Shown: positions 17,708-28,000 of the stretch, piece by piece
Position numbering within the stretch: position 1 is the first letter of the stretch
How the letters are laid out: the number at the start of each line of letters is the position of its first letter
NCBI GenBank assembly: GCA_030147845.1
Contig: JASBUN010000028.1
Location: 58,416-122,415, forward strand
Length of the DNA stretch: 64,000 nucleotides
Reading direction: 5' to 3'
Source of the DNA: Gammaproteobacteria bacterium
GTDB taxonomy: Bacteria > Pseudomonadota > Gammaproteobacteria > JASBUN01
Program-made: the position numbers and the translations under genes
The notes under the pieces: model-generated
What the model was told of the DNA's origin: nothing
Database searches by the model: none
What the model saw: only the letters and a program-made list of their open reading frames with translations

Positions 17708-18099
17708 GGTCGCGATTCCCCATGGTAGATGTAAACACAAGCGCGCGGACGACCCGACCTCGCGCCGATGCGCCAAGCTCGCGCGCTTCAAGCGACGCAA
17801 CGAGTACAACGCGCGCCGGTGCGGACACAATCGTAGAACGTCAAGCGCGACCAACCAAGCCGCCCCGATAACGCCCTAACCATAGCGCGCATACGGTTTA
17901 GTTGTCTTTTGGCGAACTATACTTCTGGCAATATCCAACACCGTGGTCGTCGCTCGCAGCACGCCGCCAGCACACTTGCCTAGGCGCGTTGACCGCAACC
18001 GAGGGCGCGACGGTAAGCAAAAATGGCCTCCCGCAACAGCGAGCGCCGCCTACCAGCGGACCATTGCGACTCGGGGCAGGCATCCTGAAGGAGACGTAT
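17708..18099. other. Divergent intergenic region between GST and beta-propeller gene
   Basis: I see no convincing gene here. An in-frame extension of the downstream gene is possible in principle but is not protein-like. GAAGGAG precedes the downstream start at 18087-18093. No operator or terminator was supported. Confidence 0.45.
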
Positions 18100-19425
18100 A
18101 TGACACCTCTTGCCCTTGCGAGCATGCTCGTGGCGCTCACCGCAAGTACGCTGGTTTATGCCGGTGGCCCGACCGAATGGCGCCAATACCGCATGCACCC
18201 ATCACACAATGCCGTATTTGATGACGGCGGAAAACCGTTACCGTCTGCATTCTATCGAACCGGAGACCAGGTACGGGCCAATCCGGTGATTATCGGAGAC
18301 CGCTTGTTCATCGGCAATCATTTGACCGGCGGCATGTTCGCGTTTGACGCGAACACGACCAAGCCGCTGTGGCATGATGATAATCCATGGTTCCGTCACG
18401 CGCCGAACTGGATCCATTCGGATATGGCGTTTGTCAACGGCCGCATTTATGTCGGCTACGGCAATCGCGTATTCGAGAGCGCGACCGTGCGGGGCACCGG
18501 CGAAAGCGGCGTGCTGGCCGTCGACCCGAACACGGGAAAGACGATATGGAACCACCGCACCGTCGGCGAGGTGATGCCGACGCCGGCCTATTGGCAGGGT
18601 AGTCTTTACATCGCCACCGGCGGCGCAGCGCTGATCGCACTCGACCCGAGCGACGGGCACGTACGTTGGCAACTTAAATTGCCGGGCTGGGTCAGCATGT
18701 CTTCGCCCAGCGTGCAGGATGGCATGCTTTACGTTGGCGCAATGAACTCCGTGGTCGGTGTCGACCTCCGCCAACGAAAAATCCGCTGGACCTACCATGC
18801 TAATCTCACCTTCACCGACGTCCCGCCGGCGGTGGCGCCCGACGGCACGGTCATCATCACCGGCATGCAGGCGCGCAGCGCAGCCAAACCGGAGGACCGG
18901 AAACGCTATCCGCATGCGCGCGGCTACTTGCAATTCATTTACGCCTTCGACGGGCAAACCGGAAAACTGCGCTGGAAACGGCTGCTCGGCGCCGGCGCAG
19001 TGCAGGATGACAACACCTCCGGCAATCCGACGATCGCGCACGGCCGCGTCTACGTCGGCAGCCCATATACGCACTCGCTGTTTGCCTACGCCGTCGATAG
19101 TGGCAAGCGTCTATGGGAGTTTCCGGTCGGCGCCAAGATCAAAGGCGCGCCGGCGGTCAAGGATGGCGTGGTCTATTTTGGCGACACCAATGGCTTCTTG
19201 CATGCGGTCGAAGCCGAAAGCGGTGAAATGCTGCGGCGCGCCGATGGCCGCGAGATCGGCAAACTGAAACTGGGTGGCTCCAAAAACGCCGCGAAAACCG
19301 TCGCGCTTGCGCCCGGTGGACCGGTCATCATCAACCAGGACATCTACGTCGGCAGTCAGGATGGCTTCGTTTACCGCGTCTCGATACCGGCTTGGCGCGG
19401 TATCAAGACCAGCAAAAACGACTAA
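18100..19425 (+). CDS. Secreted PQQ-like beta-propeller repeat protein
   Basis: The 441-residue protein has a signal peptide (cleavage near VYAGG) followed by repeated propeller blades of the PQQ/BamB type. Examples are GDRLFIGNHLTGGMFAFDAN, GRIYVGYG, GSLYIATGGAALIALDPSDG, GRVYVGSP and NQDIYVGSQDGFVYRVS. Blades end with tryptophan docking motifs such as KTIWNH, HVRWQLK and KLRWKRL. It is periplasmic or outer-membrane associated. It lacks the lipobox of BamB and lacks clear quinoprotein catalytic residues, so it is probably a structural or binding protein. Confidence 0.85.
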   Translation: MTPLALASMLVALTASTLVYAGGPTEWRQYRMHPSHNAVFDDGGKPLPSAFYRTGDQVRANPVIIGDRLFIGNHLTGGMFAFDANTTKPLWHDDNPWFRHAPNWIHSDMAFVNGRIYVGYGNRVFESATVRGTGESGVLAVDPNTGKTIWNHRTVGEVMPTPAYWQGSLYIATGGAALIALDPSDGHVRWQLKLPGWVSMSSPSVQDGMLYVGAMNSVVGVDLRQRKIRWTYHANLTFTDVPPAVAPDGTVIITGMQARSAAKPEDRKRYPHARGYLQFIYAFDGQTGKLRWKRLLGAGAVQDDNTSGNPTIAHGRVYVGSPYTHSLFAYAVDSGKRLWEFPVGAKIKGAPAVKDGVVYFGDTNGFLHAVEAESGEMLRRADGREIGKLKLGGSKNAAKTVALAPGGPVIINQDIYVGSQDGFVYRVSIPAWRGIKTSKND

Positions 19426-19442
19426 ACCGAGCGACGGCGGGA

Positions 19443-21059
19443 CTAACCCTCTGACGCCAGCGGCCGGAAGCGCGCGACTCCGTCGCGATAAATTTGCGGC
19501 ACCAGATCGACCTCCCAGGTCAGGTAACCCTGCATGGCTTGCGGATCGGCCTCGGGGTGTTCGTAGGGCTTGTACCAAACATCGTCGATTTCACCAATCA
19601 CTTTCGTCATGCCGGTTTCGAGCCCCAGGCCGGCGTCTTGCCACGCCTGATTGCCGCCGGAAATCACTTTGACGTCCAAATCCGGACGCAAAGCGCTGAG
19701 TTCCGGAGCCGCAAGCTGGGCTAAAATCCCATCCTCGCAGGTCAGTACCACCAGTGAAAACGACGCCAACGCCGGTAGTGCCTGCGCCAAGCGCGCGCGA
19801 ACCGTCCACCACGCACCCGGTACGTGGCCGGCGCGATGCGAGACACTCGAGGCCAAATCCACTACCGCAGTGGCGCCATCGCGCAGACGCGCCTGTAGTT
19901 GTTCTGGTGTGATAAAGGCCAAGTCGGCGCAAAGACCGGGCACTCGAGTCGCACGCTTGCCGTTCACCAACGGAAGGTCATCGAGGCCGCCGGCTAACAC
20001 ATATACTTCCGGCCAACCCAGTTGCAGTAGCCACGATGCGGTCATCGTAGCTCGCACCTCGGTATCGTCGACCAGCACGATACGGCAATTACGTATACCG
20101 ACGTACTCGTCGGTGGCCTGAATGAGCTGCCCGCCCGGGGCCGAGCGCGCGTCGGCGAGATGCCCGCTGTCGAACTCTTCCGGACTACGTACGTCGAATA
20201 TGAACAAGCTGCGCGCATCACTTTCGCGCCATGACTGTAATTTTTCGGCGTCGATGCGCCGCACCCCGGCGCGCTCGCCAACGCGCTGAGCGGCACGTCG
20301 CGCCCAAGCTACCGCGTCGGGCGACGGTGCAGCGGCGAAACGCTGCTGGTCGTGCTCGAGTTCAAACCCGGCCAGGCGCCAACCCATGGTGCCACCTTTG
20401 AGTGCCGCCACCGGATTGGGTAGGCCGGCGTTGATCAGGGATTGCGTGCCGATGATGCTGCGCGTACGCCCGGCGCAGTTGACAATGACCGGGGTGTTGG
20501 CGTCGGGCACCAGGTCGCGCACCCGATACACCAACTCGGCGCCGGGCGTGTCGATGCCACCCGGTATATTCATGCGCCGATACTCGGATTGCGGGCGCGC
20601 GTCCAATATAACCAGCTTCTCACCGCTATCGAGACGCGCCTTGAGTGCTTCGGGTGTGATGTGCGGCGTGTGGCAAGTCTGTTCTACGATCTCGCCAAAT
20701 GCCTTACTGGGCACGTTGACGCCGGAGAATACCTCGAAACCGGCCTTACGCCAGGCATCTAAACCGCCTTGCAATATCGCCAAATCGCTATAACCGAGTG
20801 CGGCCAAGCGCTCTGCCGCGCGCGCGGCGCGATCCTCGTTGGCGTCGCCGCCATCCATCACCAGCGTGCGGACGCTGCGCCGCGGCACCAGATCGTCAAT
20901 GATCAACTCCATGCGACTCAGCGGGATACAACAAGCAAACAACAGATGCTCGCGTGAAAACGGGTCTTGCTCGCGCACATCGATCAACGCCAATTCGGCA
21001 CCATCCTCTAGCATAGCTTTCAACTGTTCGGCGTTTATCGTCGGTATGGCTGTGGTCAT
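19443..21059 (-). CDS. Four-domain rhodanese-like protein
   Basis: The 538-residue protein contains four tandem rhodanese domains: about residues 8-110, 130-235, 265-365 and 382-482. The catalytic loop has Cys195 in domain 2 (VNCAGRTRS) and Cys441 in domain 4 (LTCEDG). The equivalent positions in domains 1 and 3 are Asp69 (VMDGGD) and Asp331 (VDDTEV). Active and inactive domains therefore alternate, which suggests duplication of a two-domain ancestor. No signal peptide is seen, so it should be cytoplasmic. Its place after DsrE genes supports a role in sulfur transfer. A 55-residue C-terminal tail is unassigned. Confidence 0.9.
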   Translation of the reverse strand: MTTAIPTINAEQLKAMLEDGAELALIDVREQDPFSREHLLFACCIPLSRMELIIDDLVPRRSVRTLVMDGGDANEDRAARAAERLAALGYSDLAILQGGLDAWRKAGFEVFSGVNVPSKAFGEIVEQTCHTPHITPEALKARLDSGEKLVILDARPQSEYRRMNIPGGIDTPGAELVYRVRDLVPDANTPVIVNCAGRTRSIIGTQSLINAGLPNPVAALKGGTMGWRLAGFELEHDQQRFAAAPSPDAVAWARRAAQRVGERAGVRRIDAEKLQSWRESDARSLFIFDVRSPEEFDSGHLADARSAPGGQLIQATDEYVGIRNCRIVLVDDTEVRATMTASWLLQLGWPEVYVLAGGLDDLPLVNGKRATRVPGLCADLAFITPEQLQARLRDGATAVVDLASSVSHRAGHVPGAWWTVRARLAQALPALASFSLVVLTCEDGILAQLAAPELSALRPDLDVKVISGGNQAWQDAGLGLETGMTKVIGEIDDVWYKPYEHPEADPQAMQGYLTWEVDLVPQIYRDGVARFRPLASEG

Positions 21060-21074
21060 GAGTGCGCGCCCCTG

Positions 21075-21094
21075 ATTCTTATATAGATACGAAT
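21075..21094. promoter_or_regulatory. AT-rich near-palindrome upstream of the rhodanese gene
   Basis: ATTCTTATATAGATACGAAT is an imperfect palindrome about 16-35 bases in front of the rhodanese start codon. AT-rich ATTC...GAAT repeats are used by BigR/SqrR-type persulfide-sensing repressors, though with different spacing. No such regulator lies in the window. The assignment is tentative. Confidence 0.3.
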
Positions 21095-21259
21095 GTATAC
21101 GCTAATAAACCTATAGCGAAGTTTAAAGTACCACCGCCGATCGCCGGAATAGGTGACGGTTGCCAAGCCGGCGGCAGCGAAAATTTTCCGTAAGCCGAAT
21201 GCTAAGTGAGCCTGGTAGCAGGGCGGATCAAATCCCGCGGAGCGCGCTCATGCGAATCG

Positions 21260-21541
21260 CTAAGGCTGGATTTCGACGCCGCGCCAGAACGCGATCCGGC
21301 CGCGAATGTGATCAGCCGCCGACTTGGTGCGTGGGTAATACCACGCCGCATCTTCATTCACATGTGCGCCAACCGTAATCGAGTAGTAGCTCGCGATGCC
21401 CTTCCATGGGCAGGTGGAACGGCTGCTACTCGGCGCCAAATATTCCATTTTAACATCGCTTGGAAGAAAGTAGTGATTTCCCTCGACGACCACGGTGTCA
21501 TCGCTTTGCGCGATCACAACGCCGCACCACACCGCCTTCAT
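21260..21541 (-). CDS. DUF427 family protein
   Basis: The 93-residue protein matches DUF427. It begins MKAVWCGVVIAQSDDTVVVEGNHYF and contains the conserved CPWKGIASYYSI and AAWYYPRT segments. The family has a small beta-rich fold with unknown function. The ATG at 21541 fits the usual family start. It is a single gene. Confidence 0.85.
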   Translation of the reverse strand: MKAVWCGVVIAQSDDTVVVEGNHYFLPSDVKMEYLAPSSSRSTCPWKGIASYYSITVGAHVNEDAAWYYPRTKSAADHIRGRIAFWRGVEIQP

Positions 21542-21650
21542 TCGTCTGTCTCCATATCGGTTGACGTCCGCGGGACATAACCCGGGCCTGACCTTACCCG
21601 CCACAGTCGCATGACGATAACCGTTGCGACCTGGGGCGCATCAGTCGATG

Positions 21651-22676
21651 CTATTTATACGCGACGGCGGCACTGGTCGGTCCGGCAAGTGTCAGCATAT
21701 CAAAGCGCCGGAATCCAATCTCGCCACACCAATCGCGAAAATCTTGTCCGGTATAGTCAAATGCGTCGCCGAACTCAATCAACATGTTTAGCGACATCAT
21801 CAGGCCAAAGGCGTTTTCCCGGCGCGCATCGTCAATCACATTTTCAATAGCGATCAACGCGCCCCCGTCGGGCAGGGCGTCGTAGGCCTTTTTGATCAAT
21901 AACTTCTTCCGCTCCAAATTCCAATCGTGAAGAATGTTGCCCATGGTGATTACATCGGCTTTGGGAAACGGGTCGGTAAAAAAATCGCCCTCGACGACCT
22001 GGATGCGCTTGCTCATACCGTCGGCATCGATACGGGCTTGCGCATGCGGCGCGACCGGCGGTAAATCGAAACTGGTGAAGGTTAAATGCTCGTGACGAGC
22101 GCCGACGATGCGGGACAAGAGCGCTAATGCGCCACCAATGTCACTGACGGTCTTATACCCGGAAAAATCAAATTTCGCCGCAAGTTGGGCGAAATTGGCT
22201 GCCTGAAAACCCGTCATCGCCTCAAGAAATTCGACCAGTCGGTCAGGGTTGGCGTACAGCTCGCTAAACAGCGGTTTGCCGTTATGCTTGATTTCGTTCT
22301 GTGGCTGACCGGTTTTTAACGCTGTACCGAGGTCGTTCCAAAAGCCGAACAGGCGCGAGTTGAGCATCTTTGCCAAGCCGCCGATGTAGGTTGGGCTGTG
22401 CCGATCGAGGAAAGCCGCGGTCTCGGCGGTGTTTTTATATTTCCCTTCGGCACCGTCACCGTCACGCTGCAAAAATTTTAGCGCCACCAGCGCATCCAAA
22501 AAATCATACGTACCGCGCGCATGCAGTCCCAATACCTCGCCAAGCTTCGAGGCGGTCATGGCGCGCTCGCCCAGTACGGAAAACAAATCCAGTTGAACGG
22601 CGGTGAGCAAAACCTTGGACGGCCAAAATGCCGTGGCAGTCTGTAAAATATGACCTGGGTCGGGCTGCTGCGTCAT
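21651..22676 (-). CDS. O-methyltransferase, acetylserotonin methyltransferase-like
   Basis: The 341-residue protein has an N-terminal winged-helix dimerisation domain (ATAFWPSKVLLTAVQLDLFS). A class I SAM-binding domain follows, with VSDIGGALALLSRIVG in place of the usual DVGGGxG, then VEGDFFTDPFPKADVITMGN and ILHDWNLERKKLLIKKAYDA. The methyl acceptor is unknown. A strong AAGGAGGGG Shine-Dalgarno supports the start. The loss of glycines in motif I (IGGALA) is a mild deviation. Confidence 0.88.
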   Translation of the reverse strand: MTQQPDPGHILQTATAFWPSKVLLTAVQLDLFSVLGERAMTASKLGEVLGLHARGTYDFLDALVALKFLQRDGDGAEGKYKNTAETAAFLDRHSPTYIGGLAKMLNSRLFGFWNDLGTALKTGQPQNEIKHNGKPLFSELYANPDRLVEFLEAMTGFQAANFAQLAAKFDFSGYKTVSDIGGALALLSRIVGARHEHLTFTSFDLPPVAPHAQARIDADGMSKRIQVVEGDFFTDPFPKADVITMGNILHDWNLERKKLLIKKAYDALPDGGALIAIENVIDDARRENAFGLMMSLNMLIEFGDAFDYTGQDFRDWCGEIGFRRFDMLTLAGPTSAAVAYK

Positions 22677-22952
22677 GGTCCCCTCCTTAATTATATGAGT
22701 TCGGTCGGATCTGATGCCTCGAAGCACGCATTGCCGCTGGCGTCACTAAACGGGAACGGGCCGGGTTGCGTGCCAACTCAAACGATCAATTCGAAACAAT
22801 CGACCGAGCACACATTTCAGAGTGATCAAGCCGGCTCGATCGGTTCAACGCAGTATGCGTGCCATCGCCCGCGAAAACAACGTTGCATAAATGGTTTTAG
22901 GTCACGAAGTTGTACCAGCGCCGCGGCTGCCACCGCCGCCGGGCGCGCCGCC

Positions 22953-23702
22953 TTAACGGTAGTCGGGATTGGGGTGGTCGAAGCGACAGCCGGCTTTCCA
23001 CGCATCGCGTTGATTTCCATGCGCCGGTATGCCGCCGAGTTGGTGCAGCACGCGCGCCATGTGCATCAAGTTCCACGCCATAAAGGTCGCGTTGCGCTGC
23101 GTAAAATCGTTGCTGGGGCCGCCCGAATCCGCGTCGGCGTATGAAGCGCCGGGGCCGGCTTCGCCGATCCAACCGGCATCGGCCTGCGGCGGAATGGTAT
23201 AGCCGATATGCTGAAGTGCATATAAAACGGTCATGGCGCAGTGCTTCACGCCATCTTCGTTACCGGTGACGATACAACCGCCGGCCCGGCCGTAATAGAT
23301 CGATTGGCCGGCGTCGTTGAGCTTGCCCGATTCACCATACAGCCGCTCGATCAGGCGACGACATACCGAACTTTCCTCGCCAAGCCAAATCGGTGTGCCA
23401 ATGACGAGTATATCGGCGCTCATGACCTTGCTGCATAACGAGGGCCAGTCGTCGCGCTCGAAGCCGTGTTCGGTCATATCGGGATACACGCCGGGCGGCA
23501 AGGTAAAGTCCACGGGCCGTAATAGCTCGGTGGCGATGCCGTTAGCGTCCATGATGGCCTTGGGTACGTCCATCAATGCCTCAGTATGCGACAGCGTACC
23601 GGATGGCTTCAGGGTACAATTGAGGAATAATGCCGACAACGAAGAAAAATCGAAGTCGTGCTCTTGGCACAGCGCGCGCTGCTTTTCCGTTAGACTACTC
23701 AT
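22953..23702 (-). CDS. Flavodoxin-fold NAD(P)H-dependent oxidoreductase
   Basis: The 249-residue protein has a flavodoxin-like fold: LSALFLNCTLKPSGTLSHTEAL (FMN phosphate loop), then ADILVIGTPIWLGEESSVCRRLIERL, then AGGCIVTGNEDGVKHCAMTVLYALQ. It resembles NADPH-dependent FMN reductase or WrbA-like proteins. It lies about 275 bases upstream of the methyltransferase gene on the same strand, and co-transcription is uncertain. Confidence 0.87.
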   Translation of the reverse strand: MSSLTEKQRALCQEHDFDFSSLSALFLNCTLKPSGTLSHTEALMDVPKAIMDANGIATELLRPVDFTLPPGVYPDMTEHGFERDDWPSLCSKVMSADILVIGTPIWLGEESSVCRRLIERLYGESGKLNDAGQSIYYGRAGGCIVTGNEDGVKHCAMTVLYALQHIGYTIPPQADAGWIGEAGPGASYADADSGGPSNDFTQRNATFMAWNLMHMARVLHQLGGIPAHGNQRDAWKAGCRFDHPNPDYR

Positions 23703-24008
23703 CCGCGGCCTCCTGGCAGATTGCTATCCTCAAATACTAGCCTGGATATCGTCTCGCGCTCATCGATCGAAGCCTGGTTTAAACCGACGACATCGCTAGC
23801 GGCACGTCATTCATCTGATCGGCCGCGCGGCGCTTCCGGTTCCCCGGCTTGCGCGGCAGCCCCCGGCCCGGGGTATTCATGGTTTATATATCGATCATAT
23901 ATATAGAAAAAGATGGCTGTTATTTATCATTCAACCCGTTCAACCCGTCCCACTCAATCAACTTGGACGCTCGGTCGCAAACGGGCGTAAATACGCCGTC
24001 TGACCGGG
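23703..24008. other. Intergenic region, AT-rich at 23885-23935
   Basis: No gene is supported. A short alternating AT run (tatatatcgatcatatatat near 23883) could melt easily and may belong to the promoter of the flavodoxin-fold gene. Nothing else is recognised. Confidence 0.35.
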
Positions 24009-24665
24009 TTAAGTCGAGTACCAAAACACCGCTACGCAGTGACAAAGTGAACCGGCAATCACAAACAGATGCCAGACGAAGTGCGCGTACCGTATACGGC
24101 CGTCGATGGCGAAAAATACCACACCCGCGGTATAAAACACGCCGCCGGCGAGCAGCCAAAGCAAGCCGGCCACGGACATCGACGCCATCAGCGGTTGCAC
24201 CGCCACAACCACCAACCACCCCATCAGTACATATAAAAGCGTCGATAGCCGTTTGTAGCGCACGCCTAAAAGCGCTTTAAATAGCACGCCGGCCAATGCC
24301 AAGGCCCAGATGACGCCGAACAGGCTCCAGCCCCAAGAGCCGTATAAAACACCAAGTGCGAACGGCGTATAGGTACCGGCAATCAGGAAGTAAATGGCGC
24401 TGTGGTCTAGAATCAAAAAAATACGTTTGGCCTTACCAGCCGACAGCGCATGATAAATCGTCGACGCGGAATACAGCAGCAACAAAGATACACCAAAAAT
24501 ACTCGCGCCCACTACCGCCGCCGCACCACCATCGCGTACTGCACCCACAATGAGAATCGGAATTGCAGCGATCGAACCCAGCAATGCAACGCCGTGGCTG
24601 ATCGCATTCGCCATTTCTTCCGCGCGGCTTTGCACACGCCCGACATCGTTTGCGCTAGCACGCAT
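24009..24665 (-). CDS. trhA: Hemolysin III/TrhA family membrane protein
   Basis: The 218-residue protein has seven hydrophobic helices and the PAQR/HlyIII metal-site pattern: EEMANAISHGVALLG, STIYHALS, ILDHSAIYFLIAGTYTPFA and HFVWHLFVIAGSLCHCVAV. Family members maintain membrane homeostasis. I chose the ATG at 24665, which starts MRASANDVGRVQSRAEEMAN. The longer extension would add an unusual 39-residue head. Confidence 0.88.
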   Translation of the reverse strand: MRASANDVGRVQSRAEEMANAISHGVALLGSIAAIPILIVGAVRDGGAAAVVGASIFGVSLLLLYSASTIYHALSAGKAKRIFLILDHSAIYFLIAGTYTPFALGVLYGSWGWSLFGVIWALALAGVLFKALLGVRYKRLSTLLYVLMGWLVVVAVQPLMASMSVAGLLWLLAGGVFYTAGVVFFAIDGRIRYAHFVWHLFVIAGSLCHCVAVFWYST

Positions 24666-25015
24666 GCTTGCGCCCGCTGAATAATAACTCGATGCATAAT
24701 GACGCAACGTAAAGGAACGCTGCGGAAATAAAGACGCTATCTTTGCCCATATTGGTCGCTCCGATACCCGAACCGATGGCACTCATGGTGGTTGTGACAG
24801 ACACACGACGGTGTGCAGAGGATCCTGCAAGCTTAGATCTTCGCCGTAATCCGCGCTAGCCGTTTCCCTATGGTGTTCCCTGGCGTCGGCCGCCGACGAG
24901 ACGGCGGCTCAGGCGCCGGCCGTAACGCGCTCGATACGTCGATCCGGCACCAGCCACAGCAGCGCCTTTGCGGCACGTATCACGTGGGGCCGAGCGCCTA
25001 TCTGTGCTGTCCGGC
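24666..25015. other. Intergenic region between trhA and the GGDEF/EAL gene
   Basis: No coding sequence is supported. It must hold the trhA promoter and the 3' end of the large signalling gene. I found no clear terminator or repeat. Confidence 0.4.
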
Positions 25016-28000
25016 CTAGGCGGGCACGTAACTCGAGACAAAGGATTCAAAATCGGCCACCGGCAACGGCCGGCTAAAATAGTAGCCCTGCATTTCGTCG
25101 CAACCTTGACTGCGCAGGAAATCCAACTGTTCCGCAGTTTCAACACCTTCCGCAATGGTTGTCAGCCCAAGACTCTTTGCCATACTGACAATCGCCGCGA
25201 CGATCGCTCTATCTTCAGGATCGGTGCTGATATCTCGAACGAACGACTGATCGATCTTCAACTTGTACACTTTGAATTTCTTTAAATAATTTAAAGACGA
25301 ATATCCAGTTCCAAAATCATCGAGTGATAATCTCACGCCGCGCTCATGCAATTTATCCATCACGGCGATCGCGCTTTCCGGTTGTTGCATGGCAACGCCC
25401 TCGGTCAACTCCAGCTCAAGCAGCTCGGCCGGCAATTGCACTTCGTTTAGAACGCGCGCCACCAAGTCCGATAGACTCGGGTGACGAAATTGCACTACCG
25501 ACAGATTGACCGCAATAACCAACGGCGCCAGGCCGTCGTCCATCCATCGTTTTAGTTGGTGCATCGCCGTGCGTAGCACCCATTCGCCGATCGGGATGAT
25601 CAGTCCGCATTCCTCGGCGATCGGAATAAACTCAGCCGGCGATACCGCGCCCAATTCGGAGCTATCCCAACGCAGTAGAGCCTCGGCTCCAACGATGTGC
25701 CCGTTCGCCAATTGTGGCTGATAGTGTAGTTCGAACTGATCTCTTTCAAGCGCGTGACGCAACGCGTTCAGCAACGCCATATTGCGCACCGAACGCATGT
25801 GCATTTCTTCGGTAAAAAAACAATATTTATCCCGGCCTTCATGCTTTGCCCGATACATCGCGGTATCGGCGCTCTTGGACAGCGCCTCGAGGTCGTCTCC
25901 GTCGTTGGGATATAGGGCAATGCCGATAGATGCGGTGACGATCAGATCATGCTGGTCAACCCGAAACGGTTCAGCGATGACAATCAGTATCTTTTCAGCG
26001 ACCTTGGCGGCACCGGCGGCGTCGGTGCCGGGTAACATCAAAATAAACTCGTCTCCGCCCAATCGCGACACCGCATCTTCCTCACGCACGGCGCCGCGCA
26101 GCCGCGTCGCGACCTCGATGAGTACGGCGTCGCCGACACTGTGTCCCAGCGTATCGTTGATATCCTTAAAGCGGTCAAGGTCAAGAAACATAAGCACCAG
26201 CGAGCCGCTGCTGCGCTTGGTCAAGCTCAGCGCATAATTTAGGTGGGTACTCAACTGCGCGCGATTTGGCAGCCCGGTCAGACTATCGTAATTAACCAGA
26301 TATTTAACTTGCTCTTCCGTGTTTCTACGTTCCGTTATATCTTCCTTTATACTTAGGTAGTGAGTCACTTTATCGCCGACTTGGCGCATCGGCGAAATAT
26401 GCACAGACTCGATGTACTCCGTTCCATCTTTTCGCTTATTAATAAACTCGCCCTGCCAGCTGTCTCCGCGCGTCAGTTGGGACCACATTTCAAGGTATAC
26501 AGAGTCCGGTGTCTTACCCGATTGTAGTAACCTGGGGTTTTTCCCAAGCACCTCGTCGATGCCGTAACCTGTGGTTTCGACGAAAGCAGGATTCACATAC
26601 TCGATCCGCCCCTCAAGATCCGTAACCACAATAACGTTGGCGCTGCGCTCCACGATTTGCGATAGCCGCCGCAACTGCATTTGTTCCCGCTTGCGTTCGG
26701 CCGCAGTCGAAAATCGATCCAGCGCGAAACTAATATCCGTTGCAATCTTGATCAACAGATCTTGGGTCGAATCATCAAACGGATTGACGATGTCGGTGTA
26801 TAAACATAACGTGCCGATGGGCTCGCCTTTTCGCCGTAGCGGCAACGATGCCGACGCCCGCCAGCCGACCGTCCTGCTTTGCTCGCGCCAAAACGCGGTG
26901 GCGTCATCGTGCTGATAATCCGCGCACCAAAACGGTCTGTTTTCGCGCACCGATGTGCCGGCTGGACCCCGTCCAATCGGGCTATTGGCATTGGTCGATA
27001 TCGTCACTCCGTGTAAGTAGTCGATGCCCTCCCCGTATGCGGCAACCGGGTTGATCATCAGTCCATCGTCATCGACAAACCCGATCCACGCCATTTTCAT
27101 GCCGCCAAATTCGACCGCGATGCGACAAACTTCGCGCATCAGCTCGTCTTCACTGCCGCAGTGGACGATGGTTTGATTACATTGACTAAGCGTTGCGTGC
27201 AGTTGATTTAACCGTTGAATCTTCGCCTCATCGCGTTTCCGTGCCGTAATATCGTGTACGGTTCCGATAAGCTGGATACAACTACCGTCGTCATCAAATA
27301 TCGGCGCTATACTGACGTCACCGGTTTTTTCACCGGCTGGATAGCTCGTAGTTTCTTCCCAGCATACAACTTTACGGGTTCGAATCGCTTCGCGATATTT
27401 GTCGCGAACCAGGCTACGCGACGGCTCGGGAATAACGTCATCTACGAGTTTCCCGATGATCGATTTATCCGGTAGCCCGGTCGCCGCGGAGAACTGTTTG
27501 TTGACTGATAAAAAGCGAAATTGATCGTTGGGTTCAATTCCAAGAACAAAAACGATGTCGTAGACATTGTCATAAACCAGTGATAGTTGAGTCTCGCGCG
27601 CGCGTAGCGCCTCTTCGGCGGCATGATGTCGGATCGCAAGAGAAGCAATGTGTGTCGTCGTATCGATGAGTTTCCGGTGTTCCGGCTGAGGCAACCCGGG
27701 ACGCCGGTAGTACATAGCGAACGTCCCAAGCACCCGTTGTTGTGCATCGAAAATTGGTGTAGACCAACTGGCACGTAAGCCATGTTTCAATGCCACATGC
27801 TTATATTGCGACCATAGCGGGTCAAGCGCGACATCGGCGACAAAGACGGGCTCCTTACGATAGGCCGCGGTTCCGCACGAGCCCGCCATTGGCCCGATTG
27901 GCTGGCCATCGACCGCGGCGATAAATTCCGCCGGCAGGCTCGGCGCCGCACCGTGCCGAACATGCACCCCGTCCGGATCGAGCAACAGTATCGAACCAAG

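Noticed and set aside
18238..19074. 278-codon minus-strand frame inside the beta-propeller gene
   Set aside because: The plus-strand gene has a signal peptide and repeated blades; the antisense frame is a by-product of GC-rich codons.
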